Assembly (NCBI GenBank): GCA_041389525.1
Contig: JAWKRR010000025.1
Location: forward strand, 1 to 64,000
Direction of reading: 5' to 3'
Length of the DNA: 64,000 nucleotides
Source: JACKFB01 sp041389525
GTDB lineage: Bacteria; Myxococcota_A; UBA9042; PHBI01; JACKFB01
Shown: one piece after another, positions 34,337-43,481 of the stretch
Layout of the letters: every line of letters starts with the position of its first letter
How positions within the stretch are numbered: the first letter of the stretch is position 1
Position numbers and translations under genes: made by a program
The notes under the pieces: generated by a model
The model's input: only the letters and a program-made list of their open reading frames with translations
Database searches by the model: none
Told to the model about the DNA's origin: nothing

Positions 34337-35188
34337 ATGCTCACTTTCGAGGTCACCGTGCCACCCGACAGCGCTGGGGGCGCCCAGCTGCGCATGACCC
34401 TGGACGCTGAGCATTGGATGGACGCGTGGCGCCTGGCCCTCGGCGAGCTGGGGGAGCCGGTGCCGCCGGCCGAGCAGGTCACGTGCCGCATCGGCCACGA
34501 CGGGGCGGTCGAGGTCATCGTCGTCGAGAGCGGGCGGCGCCTCTTCATCCGCTCGACCACCCTGCACGGCGCCCGCGACAGCGCCCCCGGGTCGCCCGGC
34601 CTCCCCGCAGGCATCCCGCCCGTCGAGAGCCTGGCGCCGGAGCGGCCCCGCATACGCCGCATCAGCCGCGCGCCGCAGACCACCGCGAGGCCCGCCGCGC
34701 CAGAGCGGTCGGTGCCTGTGGCCGCGCCCCTGGGCGGTGGGGCGGACACCTCGGCGAACGAAGCGCTGGGGATGCTGCAGCGCCACGTCCGCTGCGAGGA
34801 GATCCTGCTGTGGACGCCGGCGCCCGACGGCCACGGCTGGCGGCTGCACAGCGCGCGCGGCGTGGACCCGCGATTCGTGCCCGGGCTGCTGCTGCGCGAG
34901 ACCGACAGCATCACCGGCGCCCTCGAGAGCGGCCCGGGACGGCGCACCTTCGTGGGCGCCGGCACGACCATGCGCTGCTCCCGCGGCTTCGGCCGCAAGG
35001 TGGTCATCGCCGTGAAATCGGCGGTCTGGGCGCCCGTCCGCGTCCACGACGAGACGGTCGCGCTCATCGTGCTGCTCAATGCGCGCCGCTCGGGCGGCTT
35101 CACCGACCCGGAGCTGTCGGCGGTCGACGAGCTCTCGCAAGTGCTCGGCGCGCGCTTGGAACGCGCAGGGCTGGCGGGTTTCGAGTGA
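34337..35188 (+). CDS. GAF-like domain protein
   Basis: The 283-residue protein has an N-terminal domain of about 75 residues (strand-rich, with 'HWMDAWRLALGELG'). A disordered Pro/Arg-rich linker follows, then a C-terminal GAF-like domain (about 140-275) with the 'VKSAVWAPVRVHDETVALIVLLN' core. GAF domains bind small molecules or mediate dimerisation; without an attached output domain this would be a stand-alone sensor or adaptor. It diverges from the isochorismatase-like gene and lies just upstream of the PilZ gene. Confidence 0.65.
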   Translation: MLTFEVTVPPDSAGGAQLRMTLDAEHWMDAWRLALGELGEPVPPAEQVTCRIGHDGAVEVIVVESGRRLFIRSTTLHGARDSAPGSPGLPAGIPPVESLAPERPRIRRISRAPQTTARPAAPERSVPVAAPLGGGADTSANEALGMLQRHVRCEEILLWTPAPDGHGWRLHSARGVDPRFVPGLLLRETDSITGALESGPGRRTFVGAGTTMRCSRGFGRKVVIAVKSAVWAPVRVHDETVALIVLLNARRSGGFTDPELSAVDELSQVLGARLERAGLAGFE

Positions 35189-35308
35189 GCGCAGGCCTGC
35201 GCGGTCACGACCGGACCTCCAGAATCGAGACATTTTCACTAGCGCGGCAGCCGTCGTCGTGACCACAGTAGTGGTGGCGTCAGTGCGGAGGCGCCCGAGG
35301 GTCTTGGG

Positions 35309-36007
35309 ATGGGTCGGAGAAGTCACTACCGGGTGAAGGTCGACACCGTCGACCCGGTGCAGATCACGCTAGCCGTGCGCGGATGGCCGCCCATTGGCGT
35401 GCGGCTGCGAGACGCCAACGCCCACGGAATCGCGGTGGACGTCGACCCCGACCTGCCCGTCCCGACCTCGCCGGGCAATCAGGTCGAGCTCACGGTCTGG
35501 CTGGTCATGCGCCATCGCGCCGTGGTGGTGCCTGCCAAAATCGTGACCGAGACCACCCACGAGCACGGGCGGCGCCTGGGACTTCACTTCGTCGATCCCG
35601 ATTCGGTGGACCGCGAGCTGGCTTGCGAGCTAGGCGTGGTCTTCAATCGGCGCGGCGGGCCGCGGCACGCCATCCGCGAGTTCAGCCCGGTCTCGCTGGT
35701 CCCCGTGGGCGCGCCGGGCCCGGCGGTCATCGCCACCGCGTGCGACGTCTCGTCCTGCGGCGTCGGCGTGACCATGGCGCCGATGGACGACAGCCGGCTG
35801 AGCGGCGCCACGCATTTCCGAGCGCAGATCGAGCTGGACGAGGCGGGCGGCGTCATCGACACCCGGGTCGAGCTGCGGCACCGCCGACTCTCGGGCGGGC
35901 GCGTGACCTACGGGTTGCGCTTCGACCCGGAGGAGTCCGACGGGCTGGCGGCGATTCGCACGGCGATCCAGACCTTCATCGAGACACGGGCGGCCGCGCC
36001 CGCGTGA
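35309..36007 (+). CDS. Tandem PilZ-domain protein
   Basis: The 232-residue protein holds two PilZ-like units. The first begins with a basic 'RRSHYRVK' stretch and has 'DANAHGIAV'. The second has the canonical 'DVSSCGVGV' (DxSxxG) near residue 148. PilZ domains bind cyclic di-GMP through an RxxxR motif plus DxSxxG. The first unit keeps RR...R but has Ala for Ser in the second motif, so it may not bind. GAGGG lies seven bases before the ATG. A role in c-di-GMP signalling is inferred. Confidence 0.7.
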   Translation: MGRRSHYRVKVDTVDPVQITLAVRGWPPIGVRLRDANAHGIAVDVDPDLPVPTSPGNQVELTVWLVMRHRAVVVPAKIVTETTHEHGRRLGLHFVDPDSVDRELACELGVVFNRRGGPRHAIREFSPVSLVPVGAPGPAVIATACDVSSCGVGVTMAPMDDSRLSGATHFRAQIELDEAGGVIDTRVELRHRRLSGGRVTYGLRFDPEESDGLAAIRTAIQTFIETRAAAPA

Positions 36008-36040
36008 AGGCCTGGGCGCGGACCCCGAGCCGCCGCCGCG

Positions 36041-38368
36041 TCACCGGCGCTGCAGACCCACCCGTTGCCGGGCCGCGACGCCCATCGCCCGCCACACGGG
36101 CTCGGCCGCTTCAGGGTCGCCCGCGGAGTCCCGCACGAGGTTGCTAAAGCCCGAGATCACCTCGGCGTCTGCTTCACCCCGAGCGAAACGGTTGGCGAGG
36201 TTGAGCTGGGTCATCGCTCCGCCCGTATCGTGGCGGGCCAAGGCCGCAGACGCGCCGCGGAGCGCATCGGCCAGCGCGAACCCCTGCAGGTTGCGACGCA
36301 CCAGAAGCTGCTCGGGCAGCGCCGGGCGCGGCGTCGCGGCCAAGGAGACGCTGGCGCGGGAGGTCGCGTTGTCGAGGGTGACCATATCCTTATAACGGAG
36401 CGTGACGTCGGCGACCGCGCCGGGACCGTCGACCCAGAGCTCGACCAGAATCACGTGGGAATCCCCGCCGTAGTAGTACGGGATGACGGTCTGGAGGCCG
36501 TCGTCGTCCTCGCCGCGGTCGGCCGTCACGCCGAGGGTGCGCGAGAGGTTTCGGTCGGTCGCGACCTCGCGCGCCTTGACCTGCCGGACCTGCTCGGCGC
36601 CGAGGACGCGGCTGCCGAGGATGCGGACCGCGCTGGAGCCCGGCGCGAGGCGGATGTTGATGCGCAGGAGGCGCGCGACGACCTTCGACAGCAGCTCGAG
36701 CTCGGTGGTGACGACGTCGCGCTCCTCGCCGGCGGCGGCCCGGTGGTAGTTGCCGTGTCCGGCCGACGCGACCTGCCAGTAGGGCCCCTCGGACGCGGTG
36801 CCGAGCTCGACGATGGAGGTCATCGCGCCCTGCAGGGTCAGGCGATGGGCGGCGGCCGCGGCACGCTGCGCGCGCTCGGGGCCGTCGGGGGCGTCACCGG
36901 CGACGGCGACCAGCGTCACCTGGCTGCCGGGCACGCGCGCTTGAGCCTGGGCCGCCGTCTGCAGCAGCCCGCCCGCCACGTCGATGGCACGCTCGAGGCT
37001 CGCCGGCGAGGATCCCCGCGTGGAACTCAGCCGCTGCAGGCGCTCGGCCAGCACAGCGCGCAGCCCCTTCACCGGCTCGATCTCGCTGAGCACCGCGACC
37101 CGCTCGCCCGCGACGACGATGCCCAGCCGGTCTTGCGGCCCCAAGCTGCGCAGCAGCGCGCCGACCAGCTCGTCGGTCGCCTGCGTCCCCGCGGCCAGCG
37201 CCGGCCCGTCCACGACCAGCACGACGTCCAGAGGCGGCCGTCGCCAGCCGTAGCGCCGGCTGCCCTGAATCCCCACCTGCAGGTAGACCGGGCCCTCGCC
37301 GTCCACCCAGCGGCGGTCCAGGGTGGCGCTCAAGCCCAGCGCCTGCTCCGACGGCGGGTCGAAGGGCTGCGCCGCCGCGTACGCCTCCTGCCACGGCTTG
37401 TCGACGCCGCGCAGGTCGCGCTCGATCTGCCGCACCATCTGCTGGTGCGCCGCGTTGCCCCCGAGGTAGGTGTTCTCGAAATAGGCCATCCGCGGCAAGA
37501 AGCGCTCGGGCTTCTGAAAGTGCAGCGGGGCCTCGGGCTCCAGGTCCATCTCGACGTCGGCGTCCGGCAGCAGCACCTGGTTGTTCGTGCGGGCTCGCCC
37601 ACCCCGGTATCCGTGGGCCGTCGTGACGTTTCGCGTCACCGTCCCATCGACCGCGTCTTGCTTCTCGTTCTCGTCGAGTGCCCGCTCCTTGTTCTGATGC
37701 CACGGGTTGGCCCGCGGGTCCTGCGCGGACGCTTGGTCCTTTGACTCCGAGAGCTTCTTCTTCGCCGCGTGCACCCGCCGGCCGATCCCCCCTTCGCCGC
37801 CAGCCTTGCCCGCGCCGAAGCCGCTCGCATCATCGCGGTCGAGGCCCGCCTGATACCGAGCGCCCATGCCGCCCAGCGCACCCGCAGGGAGGTCCACACC
37901 TCCCGCGACCCCCTGCCGCGCCGGAGCGAAGTCCGGGACCTGCGCGAGCTGGGAAGCCGCGCCGTCGAAGGACTTGGGCTCGGGGTGCTCGGCGACCGCC
38001 TCGAACACCAGATCCTCGACGCCCTCGCTGTCCCCGAGGGCGCCGGTGACGACGAGGCCCGCCTCCGACTTCACCGAGGGTTTCGGCGCGAACTGCACGG
38101 TCTTCTCGTCGCTCGGCTTGGCCTCGTCCGCATACTGCTCTTCGGCCACCGGCGCGGGCGCCGGCTCGGCCGCCTTGTCGTACTCCTCCTGCTCGACCGG
38201 CTCCTCGGCCGGCGACCCAGGGCTCGCCGTCGTCGGCGCCGTGGCGGCGTACTCCTCACCACCTTCCACCATGGGAGGTGGCGCCCCGGCCGGCGCCTCG
38301 GCGCGGTCGGACATCGCGCACGACCCGAAGATCACCAGAAACGCTGGAAGTACGAGACGCCGCATCAT
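36041..38368 (-). CDS. VWA-like lipoprotein with a degenerate metal-binding motif
   Basis: The 775-residue protein has a lipoprotein signal with Cys17 and a long Pro/Ala/Glu-rich disordered region to about residue 250. From about 355 it has a von Willebrand factor A-like fold ('PLDVVLVVDGPALAAGTQ') with helices and strands in the usual order up to about 560. The MIDAS DxSxS motif is replaced by DGPAL, so ordinary metal-dependent ligand binding looks lost. A beta-rich C-terminal region follows, as in YfbK-type proteins. The ATG overlaps the stop of the 997-residue gene (ATGA), so the two probably act together in the envelope. Confidence 0.7.
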   Translation of the reverse strand: MMRRLVLPAFLVIFGSCAMSDRAEAPAGAPPPMVEGGEEYAATAPTTASPGSPAEEPVEQEEYDKAAEPAPAPVAEEQYADEAKPSDEKTVQFAPKPSVKSEAGLVVTGALGDSEGVEDLVFEAVAEHPEPKSFDGAASQLAQVPDFAPARQGVAGGVDLPAGALGGMGARYQAGLDRDDASGFGAGKAGGEGGIGRRVHAAKKKLSESKDQASAQDPRANPWHQNKERALDENEKQDAVDGTVTRNVTTAHGYRGGRARTNNQVLLPDADVEMDLEPEAPLHFQKPERFLPRMAYFENTYLGGNAAHQQMVRQIERDLRGVDKPWQEAYAAAQPFDPPSEQALGLSATLDRRWVDGEGPVYLQVGIQGSRRYGWRRPPLDVVLVVDGPALAAGTQATDELVGALLRSLGPQDRLGIVVAGERVAVLSEIEPVKGLRAVLAERLQRLSSTRGSSPASLERAIDVAGGLLQTAAQAQARVPGSQVTLVAVAGDAPDGPERAQRAAAAAHRLTLQGAMTSIVELGTASEGPYWQVASAGHGNYHRAAAGEERDVVTTELELLSKVVARLLRINIRLAPGSSAVRILGSRVLGAEQVRQVKAREVATDRNLSRTLGVTADRGEDDDGLQTVIPYYYGGDSHVILVELWVDGPGAVADVTLRYKDMVTLDNATSRASVSLAATPRPALPEQLLVRRNLQGFALADALRGASAALARHDTGGAMTQLNLANRFARGEADAEVISGFSNLVRDSAGDPEAAEPVWRAMGVAARQRVGLQRR

Positions 38369-41358
38369 GCCTCCTCGGCGGCGCTACCGCGGGCCCGCCA
38401 GCCGCTGACCAAGGCCACCGCCGCGAGCACGCCGATGGCGACGCCCCCTTCGGCCGGCGAGATGCCCCAGCCGATCGCCCGGACCAGGAGCAGCCCCAGA
38501 CCCAGCACGAGGAAGGCCTTCTCCCGGCCATCCAGCGCCTCGCCGCGGGCGCGCCGCCTCACGACGACGACCAGCAGAATCAGCGACAGCAGGCCCAGCA
38601 GCACGCCAAGGCCGGGCCCCGGGGTCGCGACAAACGACACGCCCACAGACAGGGCCTCCTCCGTCGGGTCGTGGACGGCCCACGTAAACAGCAGCTCTTG
38701 GAACTCCTGCGAGTCCGGCAGCGAGAACGGCACCTCCAGTCCCGGCGTGGGCTCGTAGGTCTGGTGAAACTCCCACGCCTCGCCGCGCTCGAGATCCGTG
38801 GACACGCGCCACAGGCTCATCCGCGCCGGCGCCCGCACCAGCCACTTCAGGTCGGTGACCAGCAGGTCCGCCTTGGGCGCGACCAGCTCGATTCCCCCGA
38901 CAAAGCCTAGCGGATCACGCCGCACCTCATAGATGACGTCGATGCGCACGTCGGCGCCCTTGCGCACCGGAATGGCGAGCGCCCCCTGCTCGTCGGACAC
39001 GGCCTTCACCGCGACGCCGTCGCTGGTCACCGACCAGACCTTGTGGCCCTCGGGCAGCGTGAGCCGCAGATACTGCCGGTCGCCGTTGGTCACGTCGTAG
39101 GTCGCGTGGCTGACCACGTGGCCGTCTTCGAGGATGGTCGTCTCAAGCCACGCGCGCTTCACCACCGCGCTCAGCGTCTCCACCGTGCGGTGACGCCGCA
39201 CGTCGACGCCGACGGACCAGGGCGCCCGCGTGTAGGTGTAGCCCAGCACGATCTCGCGCTCGCTTCGCAGCCGCACGGCCCGCGGCAGCTCAGCCGAGTC
39301 CACCTGGCGCGCGTCCGCGACCTCGCCGGCCTGCACCTCGATGCCGGTCTCCGCCGTGATGCCGAACGCGCCCTCCTCGACCTCGGCACCCTCGACCCGC
39401 AGGTCGGGAAGCGCGATGCGGCCTAGCTCTTTGGGCAGCAGCAGCTCCAGCTCGAGATCGATCTGAATCGCCCCCTCGAGCGCCCGCGTAAACGAGATCC
39501 GGTGCCCCTTCCGCCCCGGCCCCGCGTCGAAATCCTTGGCGGCCTCGGCCTTGTTGAGGCTCGGCGCGTTGACCCCCAAGACCGTGACGCCCTCGGGCAC
39601 GCTGACGATGATGTCGTCCCGGCGGCCGCTCTTGACCTCGACGACCACCGACGCGTTGCCGATGAGCGCGCCGTCTTTGACGAAGTAGAGGGTGTCGACC
39701 CGGGCGTCGATGCGCACCTCGCGCTCTTTGGCCGCCGACACGGTGGTCGCGACGGCGCCGGGCGTCCCCACGTGCTTGAACGCCTGGCTCACTTTGTCAG
39801 TCAGCGTCTTGCGAATCTCGACGGGCAGCGCGTCCTCGCCCACCTTCGTGTAGCCCGTCGGCTCGGCCGCACCGAAGCCCACCTTGTCGCCGTCGAAGAG
39901 CGCGAGGACCCCCATCTCGCGGTACGCGCCGAGCGGGCGCACCAGCAGCAGCGAGACCGGCGTGCCCTCGGCCGTCGGGACCACGGTCTCCAGCTCGAGC
40001 TCCAGGGTGTACTCGCCGACGATGTCCGAGCTCAGGTAGATGCGGGCCTGCCGCGGACCCTCGTCGTTCTTCGCGAAGGTGCGCCAGTCGTCGACGCCCA
40101 CGCCGTTCACCTTGAAGAGCACGGCGTCGTCGGGGAGCTCGACGGGGAGCTCGCGGACGGCGCCGCGGATGACCTGATAGCGGATGATGACCCGCGAGCG
40201 CATCACCGCCTCGCTGAGCGTGACCAGCTGGTAGGTCTCGGTGTTCACGCGCACCAGGTCCTCGGGCGCCGCGCGGCTCTCGGTCCAGCGGACGATGACC
40301 CGGTCGGTCGGGGCGAGGTGGGCCTCGGCGCGGGTCTTGGCGGTCTCGCCCTCGCCCGTGACGCTGACGCGGGCGGGTGCCGGCGGGTCGAAGCTCACGT
40401 CGCGCTGGCCGTCCACGGTCACCTCGACGCGGGTGATCGGGACCCGCTCGACGCCGAGGGTGATCTGCGGCTGCCCCTGCGAGCGGTCGACGCGGACGCG
40501 GAAGTGGGCCTTCACGACGTGGCGACCGCGGCCGGTGACGACGGCGAAGTGGCCTTCGTCGGTGAATCGCGCGCCGAGCAACTCCGAACCTTCGCGGACG
40601 TCGACGAGGGCGGCGCCCGGCGGGGCGACGCGCACCAGGGCCTGGGCGCCAGCGACGACGACGTCAAAGGTCGCCTCGATGTCGGCGCCCTCGCCGTCGC
40701 GCTCCGGGGTGATGACCAGGTCGGCGCGGCGCACGGTCTGCGCGGCGCTGCCGGAGCCCCAGCGGACGACCAGCCCGTGGCTGGCTGGGACGGCGGCGCT
40801 GAGGTTGGTCCCGGACCGCTGGACGTCCAGGGCGGGCCAGACCTCGATATCCTCGGCGCGAATCGATCCCGAGACGCTGAGGCTGGCCGACGCGACGGGG
40901 GGCAGCGGCACCACAGCCGCGCGGCCCTCCGCGTCGCCACCGGCGGGCGCCACACTGTAGCGAAGGCTCACGTCTACCGCGCGGCCCGCGGGCACGGTCG
41001 CCATCAGCACCCCGCCTTGAGCGGTGAAGAGCGCGGTCGAGCCGTCGATCTGTGCGTCGCGCAGCACCACATCGGCCGCGATGACGGGCACCTGGACCTG
41101 GCCCTCGCCGCTGGCGGTCAGGCGCGTCTCGACGAGGACCGACACCGCGCCGCCGGGCGTCGACGGCAGCTGGATCGTGATCGAGCCCTGAGACCAGGTC
41201 GTCACGACGCCGTCGCGACCGCGGGCCGCGGCCATCAGATCCTCGTAGCGCTTAAGCGGGATCTGGACCTGACCGTCGTCGCCAGGGGCGGCGAGGGCCG
41301 GCGCGGCCAGGGGAGCGGCGGCGAGCAGGCAGAGGACGGAGAGAACGGCGGTACGCAT
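38365..41358 (-). CDS. Large exported membrane protein of unknown function
   Basis: The 997-residue protein has a signal peptide (1-23), about 870 residues of beta-sandwich-like periplasmic sequence with repeated hydrophobic/charged alternation, and three membrane segments at the C-terminus. Several stretches resemble fibronectin- or bacterial Ig-like strands, but no named domain is certain. GAGGTG lies just before the ATG; an in-frame extension to 41541 would overlap the divergent gene's promoter. It is coupled to the VWA-like lipoprotein downstream. Together they look like a two-component surface or transport assembly of undescribed type. Confidence 0.65.
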   Translation of the reverse strand: MRTAVLSVLCLLAAAPLAAPALAAPGDDGQVQIPLKRYEDLMAAARGRDGVVTTWSQGSITIQLPSTPGGAVSVLVETRLTASGEGQVQVPVIAADVVLRDAQIDGSTALFTAQGGVLMATVPAGRAVDVSLRYSVAPAGGDAEGRAAVVPLPPVASASLSVSGSIRAEDIEVWPALDVQRSGTNLSAAVPASHGLVVRWGSGSAAQTVRRADLVITPERDGEGADIEATFDVVVAGAQALVRVAPPGAALVDVREGSELLGARFTDEGHFAVVTGRGRHVVKAHFRVRVDRSQGQPQITLGVERVPITRVEVTVDGQRDVSFDPPAPARVSVTGEGETAKTRAEAHLAPTDRVIVRWTESRAAPEDLVRVNTETYQLVTLSEAVMRSRVIIRYQVIRGAVRELPVELPDDAVLFKVNGVGVDDWRTFAKNDEGPRQARIYLSSDIVGEYTLELELETVVPTAEGTPVSLLLVRPLGAYREMGVLALFDGDKVGFGAAEPTGYTKVGEDALPVEIRKTLTDKVSQAFKHVGTPGAVATTVSAAKEREVRIDARVDTLYFVKDGALIGNASVVVEVKSGRRDDIIVSVPEGVTVLGVNAPSLNKAEAAKDFDAGPGRKGHRISFTRALEGAIQIDLELELLLPKELGRIALPDLRVEGAEVEEGAFGITAETGIEVQAGEVADARQVDSAELPRAVRLRSEREIVLGYTYTRAPWSVGVDVRRHRTVETLSAVVKRAWLETTILEDGHVVSHATYDVTNGDRQYLRLTLPEGHKVWSVTSDGVAVKAVSDEQGALAIPVRKGADVRIDVIYEVRRDPLGFVGGIELVAPKADLLVTDLKWLVRAPARMSLWRVSTDLERGEAWEFHQTYEPTPGLEVPFSLPDSQEFQELLFTWAVHDPTEEALSVGVSFVATPGPGLGVLLGLLSLILLVVVVRRRARGEALDGREKAFLVLGLGLLLVRAIGWGISPAEGGVAIGVLAAVALVSGWRARGSAAEEA

Positions 41359-41513
41359 GATCACCTCGATCGGTGGTGTGGGCCGGAGCCGGCGCTGCGG
41401 AACTGGCGGTCTCAGCGCGCCGGAGGGCTCGAAGCGTCGAGGACCCTGGGACGCGCGGTTGTCGGAAAGGATCTCACGGTTTGGCCTGTTCTGTCTGATT
41501 CGACACCTCGGCC

Positions 41514-41558
41514 TTGACTCGACCGGAGCCGGTGCGTACAAATGTTCAGCATGAACAT
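41514..41558 (+). promoter_or_regulatory. Promoter with perfect 17-base palindrome at the start of the SPL-like gene
   Basis: TTGACT (41514-41519), a 17-base spacer and TACAAA (41537-41542) form a candidate promoter. Overlapping the -10 and start region is ATGTTCAGCATGAACAT (41542-41558), two perfect 7-base arms around GCA. A dimeric repressor bound there would block transcription. I cannot match it to a known operator with confidence. The predicted transcript would start near 41549, making the message leaderless. Confidence 0.5.
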
Positions 41559-42489
41559 GCGATCAGATGACAGCCTGCTGCAGATCACGCGCCACGCGTG
41601 CGCTGGCGCGGTGTGGACGGTGAATCTGGACCACCGAGGCGAGGCGGACTGCGCGTTCTGTGCGGTCCGCGCGCGACGCATTGGCCCGCCCGCCCCGGCG
41701 GCGCCGGCGGACGCGCTGGTCCGGGCGCTGACCGACGAGCTGGGACGACGCGGGCGACGCGGCATCGAGTGGGTGTGGCTGTCTCCCCAGGCGGACCCGT
41801 GGGCTCCGGGCGCCGCGGACGAGCTGGGCTTCTCCACGCTGCGGGTGCTGGAGGAGTTGCTGCGCCGCGGCATCGGCGTGGTGGTCCGCACGCGCGGGGG
41901 GCTGGACGACGCGCGGGGGCTGCTCGCGTTGGCCCGCCGCTACGGCTCGCGCTTGCGGGTTGAGATCGGCTTTTTCTCAAGCGACGCCGAGCAGATCGCG
42001 GCGTGGGAGCGGGGTGCGGCGTCCTTGGCGGCGCGGCTGGAGTTGGGGGCTGAGCTTGTGAGCGCGGGGGCCCAGGTGCGCGGCCGGATCGGCCCCCTGG
42101 TGCCGCTGGTCAACGACGGCGAGGCGCAGCTGCGAACGCTGATGCGCGAGCTGGCCCGCCACGGGATCCGCGAGGCGACGCCGTGCTGGATCGAGGACGG
42201 GCTGGGGCTCGTGCGCCAGGTCGAGCGCGAGGTCTCGCGGAGCCGCGCGCGGATGCTGGAGGGCTGGTTCAAGCTGGATCGCGCCGGGACCTCGGTGGGT
42301 CAGCGGCGACTTCCGGAGAGCGTCCGCGAACACGCGATGCGGCGGCTTGAGCCGGCGGCGAGGGCGGCGCGGGTGGCGCTGCACGTCTGCCGCTGCACTC
42401 ACGGCACATCGCAGCACAGCTGCCTGGACGCGCCGCGCGGCATGGCGGTGCGCGGTCAGCTTGAGCTCTTCGGCGGCCGCGCCGGCTGA
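41551..42489 (+). CDS. Degenerate radical-SAM protein of the SPL/Rv2578c-like group
   Basis: The 312-residue protein follows the pattern of spore-photoproduct-lyase-like radical SAM enzymes, including the region 'VWLSPQADPWAP', the counterpart of the family's TDPYQP motif. The iron-sulfur motif CX3CX2C is incomplete: Cys34 and Cys37 (in 'DCAFC') are present, but the first position is Gly30. A second Cys cluster, 'CRCTHGTSQHSC', lies near the C-terminus and might supply ligands. Three ATG codons (41542, 41551, 41557) are possible starts, none with a ribosome-binding site; 41551 fits the predicted transcription start. It may be inactive, or use an atypical cluster. Confidence 0.6.
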   Translation: MNMRSDDSLLQITRHACAGAVWTVNLDHRGEADCAFCAVRARRIGPPAPAAPADALVRALTDELGRRGRRGIEWVWLSPQADPWAPGAADELGFSTLRVLEELLRRGIGVVVRTRGGLDDARGLLALARRYGSRLRVEIGFFSSDAEQIAAWERGAASLAARLELGAELVSAGAQVRGRIGPLVPLVNDGEAQLRTLMRELARHGIREATPCWIEDGLGLVRQVEREVSRSRARMLEGWFKLDRAGTSVGQRRLPESVREHAMRRLEPAARAARVALHVCRCTHGTSQHSCLDAPRGMAVRGQLELFGGRAG

Positions 42490-42525
42490 TGGGCCACGGA
42501 GCGAGCGGTCGGCCCCTAAAGTCGG

Positions 42526-43332
42526 CTAGGGCGCGCCGGGCTCGGCTGCGACCGAGAAGACCTCGCGATCTTCGAGCCTCACCGCGGTGAGGCGGCGGCC
42601 CCACACGCAGCCGGTGTCGAGGCCGAGAAACCCGGGCGCTTGGTACAGACCCAGCGCGGCCCAGTGGCCGAAGATGATCGTCCGGCGCGACGGCTTGCGG
42701 CCCGGGGCCTGCCACCACGGGGTGAGATTCTCTGGGCGCTCCGCGAGCGGACCGGCGTAGTCCGCCATGCGCCCGCGGCGGTCGACGCAGCGCAGGCGGG
42801 TGAGGCCCGCGAGGATGGTCTGGAAGCGCTCGCGGCCTTGCAGGCTGGCGTGCCAGCGCACCGGCGACTTGCTCAGCGGCTTCAGCCAGCGGGCGGCCTT
42901 GTCGGACGCGAACACCGCCTGGGCCTCGGCGGCGAGCAGGCGCGCTTTTCGCAAGCGCCAGTCTGGGTGAATCGCCGCATGGACCAGGGCGAAGTCGGCG
43001 TTGGAGTGAAGCAGGGGCTTCGTCCGCAGCCACTCGATGAGGTCGCCGCGGTCGGGGGCGGACAACACGGCGGCGAGGGTGTCGTTGCGCCGGGGCTGCA
43101 TCGCGCCCAGCGCCCGGGCGATGAGGTAGGTCTCGTGGTTGCCGAGGACCATGACGCAGCGGTCGCCAAGGGCGCGGGCCCACCGCAGCACGGCGAGCGA
43201 GTCGGGGCCTCGGTTGACGAGGTCGCCGACCAGCCAGACGGTGTCGCGGGCCGAGTCGAAGCCCACCGTGTCCAGCAAGCGCGTCAGCGGCTCGTAGCAG
43301 CCCTGGATATCTCCGATGGCGTAGGTGGACAC
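42526..43332 (-). CDS. apaH: Symmetrical bis(5'-nucleosyl)-tetraphosphatase
   Basis: The 268-residue protein has the calcineurin-like motifs GDIQGC, GDLVNRGP and GNHE near the N-terminus and later His-containing metal-site motifs, in the ApaH arrangement. It cleaves Ap4A into two ADP and also removes Np4 caps from RNA. The GTG at 43332 begins 'STYAIGDIQG', aligning with the start of known ApaH proteins; in-frame codons further upstream to 43464 would add 44 atypical residues. No Shine-Dalgarno sequence is visible. It lies 149 bases downstream of ppk1. Confidence 0.9.
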   Translation of the reverse strand: MSTYAIGDIQGCYEPLTRLLDTVGFDSARDTVWLVGDLVNRGPDSLAVLRWARALGDRCVMVLGNHETYLIARALGAMQPRRNDTLAAVLSAPDRGDLIEWLRTKPLLHSNADFALVHAAIHPDWRLRKARLLAAEAQAVFASDKAARWLKPLSKSPVRWHASLQGRERFQTILAGLTRLRCVDRRGRMADYAGPLAERPENLTPWWQAPGRKPSRRTIIFGHWAALGLYQAPGFLGLDTGCVWGRRLTAVRLEDREVFSVAAEPGAP

Positions 43333-43481
43333 GTGCGCGGTCGCCGGCTTGGGTGTGGCTGGGCTCTGGGATCCATTGTGCGGCCCCAAGATCGCGAGGT
43401 CCACACGAGCGCCGAGCGAGCCGAACTCGACCTGCGCGCCACGCGGGGGGCGAAGCGCGCCCAAGCGCCCGCGGGTCGGGA

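Noticed and set aside
34177..35208. Upstream extension of the isochorismatase-like gene
   Set aside because: It is antisense to the GAF-protein gene; the ATG at 34176 has a ribosome-binding site and starts the conserved domain.
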